Position numbers and translations under genes: made by a program. From Ophiocordyceps camponoti-saundersi (nom. inval.) (lineage: Eukaryota; Ascomycota; Sordariomycetes; Hypocreales; Ophiocordycipitaceae): a DNA stretch of 64,000 nucleotides. Under the pieces are notes generated by a model. That model saw only the letters and a program-made list of their open reading frames with translations. It was not told the DNA's origin and searched no databases. The stretch lies in assembly GCA_003339415.1 (NCBI GenBank), contig PDHQ01000052.1:62001-126000 (forward strand), in the 5' to 3' direction. Each line of letters starts with the position of its first letter. The first letter of the stretch is position 1. Positions 51,936-62,792 of the stretch are shown here, one piece after another.

Positions 51936-52131
51936 AAAATCCCTCGATCGGTCTTAAATTATAAGATTAGATTAGATTGTATAGTATTATACGTTAGGGT
52001 AGTAGTGGTCGTGATCCCTTTTTATTAGTCTAATAGTAAGTCTAATAATAATAATAATTTCTCTAAGTCCCCTTTTCCTCTCCCCCTATCCCTTGTCCCC
52101 TTATGCCTTGTCCTCTAACGCCTGCCTAACA
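51936..52131 (-). repeat. A2 5' LTR
   Basis: 196 bp and one of the least RIP-mutated parts of the window; on the minus strand it still starts TGTTAGGCAGGCG. It gives the best view of the unmutated A-family LTR. Confidence 0.92.
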
Positions 52132-52136
52132 CTACT

Positions 52137-52263
52137 TAAAATAGCAGCGTTAGTAATATAGTGGCGTTTACTATAGCTAAGCGGATCTTAAATAAGATCT
52201 CTTATAAGGAATATTAATTATTATCGTGAAAAACGCGTAATTTAGCGCGACGGGCGTATAACC
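52137..52263 (-). other. B2 leader/gag start, right of the A2 insertion
   Basis: 127 bp collinear with 12930-13056 of B1: the untranslated leader next to the B2 5' LTR. Confidence 0.85.
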
Positions 52264-52427
52264 TATTAAGGCACGCACGCTATCACGGATTAGGTAGTAT
52301 TATTGCTAATACTAAGTCTAACTCTAGTGGCCCCTCTATACTAATTTAGTATGTCTAACACACTGACCTGACCGGGCTCAAGCCCTGAGTGGGGCACAGC
52401 TTAGACTATAAGGTGTGTTATATAATA
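52264..52427 (-). repeat. B2 5' LTR
   Basis: 164 bp, retaining CACACTGACCTGACC and other CA/TG words lost from the partner at 27000-27163. Confidence 0.92.
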
Positions 52428-52717
52428 ATATCTAAGTTAAAAAGGCCCGTTATAGCTACTTTATTATTTATATAGCCTTTTAACTAAATACCTAAGTTAA
52501 AAAAGCCCGCTATAGCTACCTAAATAGGCGATAAAGTAGTTAAAAGGGTAAAGTTATTAAACTAAGGATAGGAGGAAAGGTCTCCTACTAAGTTAAGTAG
52601 GTTAATAAAAATTAAAGGCACGCTACCCCGATCTAAGCTATTTATAGAGGGTTATAATAGAGAGATTTAAATAGAGGAGGTATATATAAGCGACTATAAT
52701 AAAGATACCCCTTATTT

Positions 52718-52912
52718 TATTAAATAGGCCTTAGAGGATAAGGTATAAGAGAATAAGGGATTAGAAGATAGGAAGAGGGACTTAGAGGAATTATTATTAT
52801 TATTAAATTTACTATTAGACTAATAAAAAGAGATTATAACTATCGTTACCTTAACGTATAATATTAAATAATCTAATTTAATCCTCTAACCTAAAATTAA
52901 ACGAGGAATTTT
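52718..52912 (+). repeat. A1 3' LTR
   Basis: 195 bp, preceded by 52433-52717, which aligns with the last part of the A3 third ORF (for example GCGACTATAATAAAGATACC). It closes the outermost element. Confidence 0.85.
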
Positions 52913-53640
52913 AATAATTATTATAACTTACTCTTATATTACTTTTTACTTAATATAGCTATATATTATTATATATATAATAACGCTTATATTTTAATTG
53001 TAAGATATTATTATTTTAATAATTATTTTATATAATAGCTTATTTTTTAAAACTTAGCCGCTTAGTTTTTTATTTTAAGTTTTACTTAATTTACCCTTAT
53101 TACGATTTTTATACTAAGTCTTAAGCGGTAACTTTTTTATTTTTATAAATACTATATTAAGTTAATATTAACCTTTAATAAATCTTAGTTAATCTTACTT
53201 ACTAAACGCTAAAATAAGTTATATTCTCTTTATATAATATTTTAAAGCTATAATTTTTATATTTTCTTAACTTTTAATAATAGTTATATTTAAATTATAC
53301 TTTTTTAACGCTATATTAATCGCGGCTAAATATTCCCTATTTTCTTTTAAGAAAAAAAGCTAGTTTAAAAATTATCTTTTAGTTTATTTATTATTTTTAA
53401 TATAAGAATAATACTTTTTTACCTTTACTTATTATATTATATTAACTCTTATTATGTCCTCCTTATAGGAGTCTTTAATAAATTTAGTATTCTTAACTTT
53501 TATAACTTATTAGTATATTATATTAGTATAAGTATTATACTTTTTACTTTTACTACTTTAAGTTTTCTTTTTTAACTTTATCTTCTTAGTAACCTTAGCC
53601 TTTTTTAATACTAAACGCTTTACTTATTTATTAAGGGGGT
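52913..53640. other. AT-rich stretch, no gene recognised
   Basis: RIP-degraded, T-rich on the plus strand. On the minus strand between about 53600 and 53050 a Lys-rich reading path with few non-RIP stops can be followed, a weak hint of an old coding region. No motif was recognised. It may be the other side of the locus that A1 entered. Confidence 0.35.
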
Positions 53641-54048
53641 CCACGTGACTAGCCCCGCTAGACCTCGCTTATAAGTATATAACCTAGCCTAGCCACCCTA
53701 GCCTAGACTAAGTATATATAATATATATATATATATAAGCGTGTATAATACTTTATACCGTGCTTATATTACTATAAGTTATAAGCGCCTTTTATAATAC
53801 GCTTCCGCTACGCTAAAGTTTACGATACTTTTATTTTCCTACTTTTAGGGCTTATTTTAATTAACTTCAGGGCGCTAGTGCGGATAAAAGACTCTATATA
53901 TAGGGGATGAATAAAGAAAATTATTTTATATTAATTTTAATAGCGAAAAATTTATATATTTTTTAAAAAATAGAGTTAATAAATAAAATAATATAAATAT
54001 TAAATAAATAATAAGAAAAAGCGCAAAATACGATAAATTATAGAAAAG

Positions 54049-55060
54049 ATGTTTTCTTTCTTTTCCGGAATAAAGCTTAAAGGCGCTACTAGCTATATTA
54101 AGTAATATAGAACGCTAATTATAGCGGTAAGAATTAATAAGGTAAAGCTATATATTTTTAATAATAAATTTCCTACCTAACTTATTAATAAAGATAAAGC
54201 TATTAAATATAACGATAAATTAAAGATTTTTATAAGAATAGTCTTTTAGTCTCTTTCTAGTAAGGTTATTAGTAATATTATAAGGCTTAGCTAGGATAAA
54301 AATACTATAATATATAATATTTATCTCTTAGCTAAGAAATAAGCCTAAGTCTTAATAAGAATATAACCTTACTATATTTTATAATATTAGTACTAACTAA
54401 AGCTAAAAGACAATATAATTTAAGGCTAAAAAGCTTTTAAGAAAGATTTTTAAAGCTTTTAGAACTAGATTATTATAGATAAAAAAATAAGGGCTAATTT
54501 TAAAGCTATACTATATATTTACGCTTAGAAGGCTATTAATATTATCTAGCCTCTATACTTTATTATCGCGGAGAAATAGGATAATAACGCGGATAGCTTA
54601 TCTAGACTATTATTTATTAATATTAATATATATATTTTATCGCGGATTACTAATTTTAAGATATCTCGTAACTTATTAGGCGGCAAAGCTCTTACTATAA
54701 GGAAAAGCTAGCTTTAAAAGAAGAAGCTAAAAAATAAAAAGAATAATAATAAGCCGAAGCTATCGTTATTAATAGAGATATATATTATGCCCTATATGCT
54801 AAAGCGTATAAATATAATAAACGAGATTATAACCTTTTCTTATTATAGCTATAATATTTAACTAAGAGGCTTTATTTATTTAAAAGAGTAATATTAAAAA
54901 CTCTATCCGGAGCTTAAGCTACTATTATATTTACTATAATATAAGAATAGTAACGCGAGTTCCGTAAGTAGTAGCTTTAATATTATATCGGTAAGGAAAA
55001 GTATCGTAGCTTATATTATTAATATAGCTTTTAAAGAGGGCTATAATAGCCTTATTTTAT
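54049..55060 (+). pseudogene. E gag remnant (Copia gag)
   Basis: Starts at an ATG that survived RIP (54049), giving Met-Phe-Ser-Phe-Phe-Ser-Gly. A Leu-x-Gly-x-x-x-Tyr block then matches the usual Copia gag start, and an Ile-Asn-Lys-Val-Lys-Leu stretch follows. A Tyr-rich cluster at about 54785-54830 (Y-x2-Y-x5-Y-x4-Y) probably marks a zinc knuckle whose Cys and His were all turned to Tyr; the x5 spacing is one longer than the classic knuckle. RIP stops interrupt it. Confidence 0.7.
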
Positions 55061-55494
55061 CGAATATAATAGTTATCGATATTAGGTATACCTTATACCT
55101 CTTTAATAGTAAAAGATAGTTTATTTAATATAAAAAATATAATAGCTTTTAATATCTTATAGCGTCGAATAGTAAGCCCTTATTTTACTATAACTAAGGT
55201 AGCGTTATAATTAACGCTTTTAATAGCTATTTAATTACTTTTAAAAAAGTATTTTATAATATAAATATCCTAGTTAATCTTATATCTGCTAATTAACTCG
55301 ATAGAAAGGAAATTTATATTAATAGTAAAGGAATACGCCTTTAATAATAAGGCCGCACTATTTGCCACCTCTCTTAAATAGGAGGCGTCGCGAATATTAT
55401 AAGCGCTAAGGCTCTAAAGCCTCTTATAATAGCTACCTTACTTATTAAAAAATAGGAAATTAACTTCGCCGTAATATATCGCCGCCTTAGCTAT
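55060..55494 (+). pseudogene. E protease and integrase start
   Basis: The protease active site at 55078-55086 reads Asp-Ile-Arg followed by Tyr-Thr-Leu-Tyr-Leu, as RIP would make of Asp-Thr-Gly-Cys-Thr-x-His. Asn-Leu-Ile-Ser-Ala-Asn then fits the Copia Asn-Leu-Leu-Ser linker, and Tyr-Arg-Arg-Leu-Ser-His fits the first His of the integrase zinc domain just before D interrupts it at 55494. Confidence 0.78.
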
Positions 55495-55795
55495 TATTAA
55501 GTAGTCTTTACACGTACGTATAGGTAAGAGAAAGCAAAGGTAACCTAAATTAAGTATAATTAGAGATAGATACCCTTCCTTTATTATACGAGGAAGAGCG
55601 GCTATATAGCTAGATAATACTCTACTTCTATACCCTCCTCTTTCTTATCTAAGCTACCTCCTACCTCCTAAGTCGTACGAGGCACGATTTAGGTAGTAAT
55701 ATATATTTCGTTAGAGGCTTCCCTATATCCGTACTATCCTCTATATATATATCGTATAGTAAATATAAAGGGGTATAAAAAGATAATATCTAATA
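55495..55795 (+). repeat. D left LTR
   Basis: 301 bp beginning TATTAAGTAGTC (from TGTTAA) and ending CTAATA. It keeps ACACGTACG where the partner reads ATACGTATA. Confidence 0.9.
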
Positions 55796-56205
55796 CTTAA
55801 CTTTTTTCTTTTTATAAAAAGATATATTAAATAAAAAAGTATTATATAAAGAAAAAAACTCCGTTTTCCTAAAAAGTAAACGTTTTTAGGGAAAAATAGT
55901 TATATAATATTAAATAAGTATATAATTAAAAAAATCTCTAAAAGTAAATAACGCTTATAATACTATAATAAAAGAGATAAAGAAAATAAGCTACTAGCTA
56001 AAAAATAAAAGTTAGGTTATTATATAATCTAACTTATAATATATTTTTATAAAGTTTTACTATAAAGGTTTCTTATAGTTATAATACTAAGAAAAATAAG
56101 TAGAAAACTAACTTTCTATAACTTTATATTAAAAATACTAAAAAATATTACGAAAAATAGGAATTAAAAATTAGATTCTGCCGCCTCTTACCGCCTTTAA
56201 AGGGG

Positions 56206-56275
56206 TATAAAAACCCCTCCTCGCTCCCTCTCTTTCTCTCTCTCTTTCTTTTCCTTTTTTCTTTTTTTCTTTTTT
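56206..56275 (+). promoter_or_regulatory. Core-promoter-like site in D
   Basis: TATAAAAA at 56206-56213 is followed by about 60 bases of nearly pure C/T. This layout resembles fungal TATA-plus-pyrimidine promoters and sits about 410 bp after the left LTR, in the direction of the D coding texture. Confidence 0.5.
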
Positions 56276-56299
56276 AAGCTAATTAATAAAAATAATAAT

Positions 56300-59200
56300 A
56301 ATAATTAGAAAGATTTTTAATAAGGATTAATAAATTATATAATATACTTAAGTTATTTTTATTAATAGTTATTAGTTATATAATATACCTCCCTATCCTA
56401 ATAGCGTTATAGCTTATTAACCTAAGTTTTATTAAGTTTATATATTTTATAATAAGGAGGAAAATTAGCGCTTTATATAATAAATATCTTTAAATATAAG
56501 AAAGAAAGGTTTAGCTATTATATAATAGTAATATTAATAGGAGAGTAATAAGTAAAGATCTAACTAGCGGCTATACTATTATTTAATATCTTTATCTACC
56601 TTAATAATATTTAAGATTTTAAGCGTATTAAGGCTATTATTATCTAATACCTAAGTTATTTTCTAGCGGTTTTACTTATAAGTTATAATAAGGTAATAGT
56701 AAAATTATATTATATTTATATTAGAAATCCTTACTTTTTTAATATATATTAGATAAATAATAATAAAGCCTATATTACTTATATATAGCGGTCCTATATA
56801 ATAAGATATTTTTTTATATAATAGGGCTAAGTATCGTAAACTCCTAAGCTAATATTTTATACTTTAGTAACTATTTTTATTAAGTTACCTAATAGCTAGT
56901 AGCGGGGATAGGTAATAGTAATACTAAGCGGAGCACCTCTTAACGCGGAGGAGTATATTATTATCTTAGATAATAAGTAATAGGGGGCGGGGGTAGAAAA
57001 GAAATAATAATAAAGTTAGATAATAAGGAAAAAGGAAAAGAAAAAAATTAAAGGAAAAAAAATTAAGCGTTTAGGACTTATAGCTTTGCTTTCTTTTAAA
57101 ATTAAGCGTAGGGGTTAGATAATACCTAGAAAGAATTAATAGTAATTTTTATATAAAAATAATAGAAAAAAACGTAAAAATATAAAAAAAATAAAAAAGT
57201 AAAGATAGAGGGTTAGATAAAGTAAAGATATAGGAAAGAAAAAAGTATAAGTCTCGTATAACCTAAGTAAGTTATTAGATAGTAGCTTTAATCCGTAACT
57301 TATAAGAATTTATAGAAATAAAGGTTAATAAGGCTAAGTTAAGGCTATCCTTAATATAAGCGTTAGCTAAGTTATTTTTACTATTAATCTATTATATTTC
57401 TAAAACTTCCTTACGCTTATATAACTTATAAATAGCTATAATATTAATTATTAGCTATTTTTCTATTATTAAGCTAAGCCTTATTAGGTAATTATATAAT
57501 AAATATAAGTTTATATAGAGAATAAGGGGGATCGGAGGCGTGCCTAAGGATTATATAATAGCCTAAATAGTTAAGTAAAAAGCTAGGCCGATATTAACGC
57601 TATTTACTATATTATAAAGTTCGCTTATTAAGATACTTTAAGTAACCTTTTTACACTTTATAAAGGTCTAATAAAGGATATTACCTTATATAATAAATAA
57701 GTTAGAAGACCGGTTTTCCTTACTAAGGATAATTAAAATACTAAGCTATAAAGTAAGGTTCCTATTATTTATAAATAACTTATCTATAAAAATAAATAGT
57801 TTCGTATAAGATAAGTTAAGCGGAATAAACCGTAAATTACGGGTAATATTATTAATCTACTACTAAATATACTTATTAAGGGCTAAAATATCTTACGAGG
57901 AAAGATTAGTTACTTAAGTAGCTATTATAAGGTTATATAACGCCTTTAGCTAATAGGTAAAAGTAATATATACTCCTTAGGCTCGCTAGCTAATAAAGTC
58001 TTACGAGGTAGTATTAGCGGTTAAGTTAATAACGTAGAGGCTTTTTACTTATCCTTTCTATATAAGAACGATATTATATAATTTGCGCGTAATATAATTA
58101 TTATTAAAGTTAATAGATAAGCTATTAGTAAGGAATATTTTAAGCTTTATATAAAGCTTTGCTTATTTTAACTTATTTTCCTTAAGTTTAGAGAATATAT
58201 TAGATATAAAAGAGAAAGTATTATCTATTTATAAGCTTATTATTCTAAATAAGTTAAGGCCGGCTATTATAAATAAAAAATATAAATTATATAATAAGGG
58301 CGTTATATAAAGGTTTATACGATAATAATTATAATATATCTTAAACTAATATAATTTTAAATTTACTAGCTTATATAGCGGCTTTTTAATATATAAAAGA
58401 GTATAAGGTAAATATTAATCTTATAGTTTTTTAGGAAAGTACGTATATATTATATAATTTAAAGGATTAGTAGATTATATATACGCTTACGTAATATCTC
58501 GCAGTTCGCCTTAGTAATTATATAACTTTATAAAAGTAAGTCTAAGGGTAAGAAGGAGGCGCTATAATATATATAGAATTATAAGTAATTATATAAGGAT
58601 TTCTTCTTTACCGTTATTTTTATAGCCTTAAATAACTAAGCGGGACTTTTTATAAAGGCTATTATTTAAGTTTTTTATTTCTTATACGAGATATATCTTA
58701 AAAATATATCTTATAAAGTTTAAGGAAAAGTTATATTAAACGAAGGTAAAGATTTCCTATATAGAAAAGGTATTAATTTTTTTATAGTTAGAGGCCTCGA
58801 ATAGTTATCCTAAAATAATAATAATACCCTATTATTATAATCGTATAATAAATATATAGTTATCTTTTTCCTTTATAATAACGAATATAGAGGGAAAAGC
58901 TTTATATAAGTCTTTATTATATAAGGGCATAATTAAGATTTTAAACTATACTTTTTTCTCTATAAGTATAATAAGGAGGGAGCGGAGATAAGGTTTAACT
59001 TATATTATACGAAATCTAGTTAGTCTTATAAGGAGTTTAAGGATAATATCCTAGCCGTCGAAACTAGAAATATAGAAAGGACTTTATTATTTATCCTTTT
59101 TACGCTAAATAAGAACTTTACTTTAAAAAGGAAGTAATAAGATATCGTATAAGTTAGGTTTATTTTAGGTATAGAAAGCGCGTAAAATATCCGCTTAAGC

Positions 59201-62200
59201 TTTAATTTATTATACCTATTTTATAGTGCGCTAAATTACTTAGGCTCTTATAATAATATTAGGGGCTAGGGGTAAGTTATATAAAATATAGGGGTAAGCG
59301 CTAAAAATAAGAAATATTAAGATAAGGCTATCTAATCCGGCTATATTATTAATAGCCTTAATAGCTATCTAAAAGATAATTATATTATTAGTTTTAATAC
59401 TAATTTCCTATTATAAGATATTATACGCTTATTTAAAAAGGGCGTATATATATTTAACCTTACCGATTACTTAATATACTTTAACGGGCATTTCTTTATA
59501 TATAGTACTAAGTAGTTTTATATTTATACGAAACTCTAAAAAGGAAAAGTTAATCCTAGCGTTATAAGAGATAATATCTAATAAGCTTTAATATATATAA
59601 ATTTAGCACTTATATAAGGTATTCTAAGCGTTTACCGCTAATATATTTCGTATAAAGGCGGCGGCTTAGAAAGATATAGCTTTATCGATAGCGTATAGGA
59701 CTAGCTTACCGTAAAAGTAAAAAATATTAATAACTAGTAAGTAGTTAAAGTTATAGTTATTTTTAAGGGAGAATTTAAATCGCCGAGGTTTTAAGTTATA
59801 TAATTAGTATTAATAGTATAAATATTAGATTAACTTAAGGGCTACGGGGGTTATATCCGAAAAACTAGCTTTTTTTAGTAAATTATAAAGCTATTATATA
59901 TAAAGGTAGCTAAAATATTAGTAAAGCTATCGTAATTTTTATTTTATATAGTATAATATAAATTCTTATTTTAAGATATTAAAAAATAGATATCCCTATT
60001 TCCTAATAATAGGAACTATTATACTATTATATTATATAATAATATCCCTTATATTATCGTAAAAGGTATAAAGGCGGTTAATATCTTTAAAATAGAAAAG
60101 GAATAGGGTAGAAATATTAAGAATATAATAAAGAACTTTACTAAGGGGGTTTCGTACGATAATAGTTCCGATTAGCTTAATAAGTTCTAAGGAGCTAAAA
60201 TAAATTATATTTTTAATTAAGGTTTAGTTAATAGTTATATAAAGTTATTCCTAAATATAAGCTTCTACTTATAGTTTACTTACGGTTAAGATTTATATAG
60301 CTCCTATATCTTAGAGCTCGCCTTAGTATATTATACGATATATATCGGAAAGGAGAAATTATTCCGCGGGAACCGCTAGGGCCTTTAGTTAGTAGATATT
60401 ATTACCGGTAAGGCGGTATATATAGGCCGCTATAGTAAAAAACAAAATTACGTTTTCGCCGCTAATAATTTCTTTTTTAATATTAAAGTTTTTATTATAT
60501 AATTATAAAAACTAGGAATCTTATTTATCGGAACCTTTATATAATAGGAGGAATACGCTAAATTTTTCCTCTATTAGGGGGTCCTAGCTAGTTTTTTTAT
60601 AACTAGTAAGGTATTATTTATATACGCGTTAGATATTATCTAACTTATAGTTTATAAACTAATATCTTTCCTTTTTATATATAAAATACCTTTATATTAT
60701 ATAAGGTTAAAACCGGCGTTACTATAGGGAAAAACGTTATATAAGGGGCGATCGTTATTAGCAGGGAGTAAAAAAAGATTATCTAGGGTTCGTATAATAT
60801 TTATTATAATTAAGGTAACGTTATTTAATAAAGAATTAGTTAATAGTTTTATCCGTAGTAATAGTAAAAGAGGAACGGAGGCGATTAATAAATATTTCGT
60901 ATAATATATCTTAAAATATTATAACTAATTTAAGTTTTAGAACGCTATAATAAGCTTATACGATAATAGTAAGAAGTTACTTTTCTCCTTAATAGTTAGG
61001 TTTAAAAGCTTATTAAATAAGTTAAAGTTTATTAAGGAAGGTATTAAGTAAATCTATTATAGTTTTATTAGGATTTTTTTATTATATAATATTAAAAAAA
61101 AAGTAGTTTAATCTATCTAATATAACGAATAGTTCGTATAAATATTAAAGTACGTATCTAAAAAGGTATAAATTTTATCCTATTATTTATCCGATCTAAT
61201 AAAGTATAAATAATAGTCCTAAGCTTTATCTAAAAGGATATTTAGAAAAATAGCGTAAAATTAATCTTTCGTTATATTAATATAGGAGTAATAGCTAATA
61301 AAAATCCTAGCTTTATCGATTAGTATATTATATAGCCGCCCTATATAGTTCTAATCTTTTTGCTAACTTTTAAAGAAGGCGGTAACTTTATCTAAGAAGA
61401 TTAGTTTATTTACTACTTTTCGTATTAGTAATAATATATAAACTTATACGATACTTATTAAAGCTTAATTTATTAGTTCTAAGAGGGTCTAAGTTAGGGT
61501 TACCGAGGGTAGCTATATATTTAAGTTATATAAAGTAATTAACTCTTACGTATAAGTCGTACGAAGTAAGGGTTTAGCTAAGATACTTTATAATAGCTAT
61601 ATTAAGATATATCTTAACTTAGGGGGCTATACTAAGTATAAAGCTTATATTATATAATCTAAAAGAGTTAGTTTAGAAAAAGGGGGGTAATTTAATTATA
61701 TAGAAAAAGCTTTTTACGAGTTAAGGGGTAAAACGTTTTCTAATTTAGCCTTAAGGAGTTATATAAAGTATTTAATTAATATACTATTTCCGATAAGCGG
61801 GATATATTATATAATTATAATTTAAGTTAGTTCTTTTAAGAATATACGGTAAATATGTTTTAGCTAGTAATAAGTCTATCCTTAAAATTCTAATTAGATT
61901 ATATAAAAAAGGTTATCTTTATAAAAGTTAAAGTAAATAATATCGTATATTTACCGAGTAATAAACGTTATTAATTTAACCTTATCGGAAGGTTATATAA
62001 GGTTAGGTTATATATCCTAATAAACTAAGTTCGTATTTTAAGTTCAAATATAAAAGTTAACTTCGCTTCCTTTTATTATTTTATTATATAAAGCTAAAAT
62101 TTTATTTATTACTATTATTATAGTTAACGTATTTACTACTTCCTATTTAACTTTTAAAGATATAGAAGCTATATTATCGTTATTATATTTCCGGAATATT

Positions 62201-62480
62201 ATTAAAAATAATATTATATAACTAGTAAAAAGTATTAAGCTAAATATAGCTTTTCGGTAAGGACTTTATTATTAGTAGGTATTATATATTACTTTAATCT
62301 TTTAGTCTTAATAGTAGCACCGGGCAAAAATAGCTCTTTAGTAAAAACTAGTATTAAGAAGTAAGGTAAAAGTATAGGTATTAATCGATAGCGGGCATAG
62401 GGGCTTTTCGGTATTATACGATACCTATCTCGTTACTTTAGCTAATCTATAATTAACTAATAATAACTAGTATAATTATT
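56300..62480 (+). pseudogene. D interior: degraded coding sequence of unknown kind
   Basis: Several plus-strand reading paths of 150-400 codons can be followed if RIP stops are ignored. One at about 59370-60720 includes an Asn/His-Gly-His-Phe-Phe motif (near 59490) and a Gly-Lys-Ala-Val-x-Ile-Gly-Arg-Tyr segment (near 60405). Another covers about 60840-61830, with Val-x-Val-Val-Arg-Ser-Lys-Gly-Leu-Ala-Lys (near 61555). A basic, Lys-rich stretch occurs at 57000-57250. These do not match any retroelement domain I know. At least two genes seem likely from the break near 60.75 kb. Confidence 0.45.
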
Positions 62481-62486
62481 AATTAA

Positions 62487-62787
62487 TATTAAATAGTCTT
62501 TATACGTATATATAAGTAAGAGAAAGTAAAGGTAACCTAAATTAAGTATAATTAGAGATAGATACCTTTCCTTTATTATACGAGGAAAAGCGGCTATATA
62601 GCTAGATAATACTTTACTTCTATACCCTCTTTCTTCTTATCTAAGCTACCTCCTACCTCCTAAGTTATACGAGGCACGACTTAGGTAGTAATATATATTT
62701 CGTTAGAGGCTTCCTTATATCTATACTATCCTCTATATATATATCGTATAGCAGATATAAAGGGGTATAGAGAGATAATATTTAATA
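62487..62787 (+). repeat. D right LTR
   Basis: 301 bp, beginning TATTAAATAGTC; differences from the left copy are almost all C/T or G/A. Confidence 0.9.
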
Positions 62788-62792
62788 GCTAT

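Larger units (their letters stand above)
32021..52131 (-). mobile_element. A2: Ty3/Gypsy retrotransposon inserted in B2, split by A3
   Basis: Both LTRs are 196 bp (32021-32216 and 51936-52131). The TSD is TTACT (32016-32020) and CTACT (52132-52136), equal apart from one C/T difference. The A2 body is 32217-40826 and 51102-51935 on the minus strand. It aligns end to end with A3 except that A2 lacks about 340 bp (A3 about 42635-42975), including the zinc knuckle. Confidence 0.9.
27000..52427 (-). mobile_element. B2: Ty1/Copia LTR retrotransposon split by the A2/A3 nest
   Basis: 164-bp LTRs lie at 27000-27163 and 52264-52427, with a perfect 5-bp TSD, ATATC (26995-26999 and 52428-52432), inside the A1 third ORF. 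Its body is 27164-32020 plus 52137-52263; everything between is the Gypsy A2 insertion. It is collinear with B1 throughout. It is direct evidence that B moved after A1, and that A2 landed after B2. Confidence 0.92.
7582..52912 (+). mobile_element. A1: Ty3/Gypsy LTR retrotransposon, outer shell of the nest
   Basis: A1 is bounded by matching 195-bp LTRs at 7582-7776 and 52718-52912. Its own sequence survives in pieces: 7582-7907, 13221-17393, 21576-21950, 22545-26999 and 52428-52912. Joined by alignment to the uninterrupted copy A3, these give about 10 kb in the order LTR, gag with zinc knuckle, protease, RT, RNase H, integrase, pyrimidine-rich leader, third ORF, LTR. RT-RNase H-integrase order is the Ty3/Gypsy hallmark. 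The gaps are B1, C2, a SINE and B2. A1 lacks about 340 bp of gag that A3 has (A3 about 42800-43140). I could not find a clear TSD: AGGGA on the left, AATAA on the right. It is the most decayed A copy (YIDD reads YINN), which fits its being the oldest. Confidence 0.85.
55495..62787 (+). mobile_element. D: LTR-bounded 7.3-kb element with unrecognised interior
   Basis: Direct terminal repeats of 301 bp (55495-55795 and 62487-62787) and a perfect TSD, GCTAT (55490-55494 and 62788-62792), inside E integrase. LTRs and a 5-bp TSD mean integrase-mediated insertion. The plus strand carries a TATA box and pyrimidine run at 56206-56275, then about 6 kb of patchy coding sequence. I found no zinc knuckle, protease triad, Tyr-x-Asp-Asp or integrase motif. 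It may be a large non-autonomous element with foreign genes, or a pol too decayed to recognise. Confidence 0.85.

Noticed and set aside
32021..52131. Inverted repeat as an assembly artefact (false palindrome)
   Set aside because: The two arms differ at many sites, carry different gag indels, have separate LTR pairs and separate TSDs, and A3 lies in a definable site of A2.
52718..52912. Solo LTR of the A family
   Set aside because: The sequence just left (52433-52717) is the end of the A third ORF and continues from 26999 across B2, so this is the 3' LTR of A1.
55495..62787. D as a Helitron or DNA transposon
   Set aside because: 301-bp direct terminal repeats with a 5-bp target duplication are the marks of an LTR element; no terminal inverted repeats or Helitron-type ends were seen.
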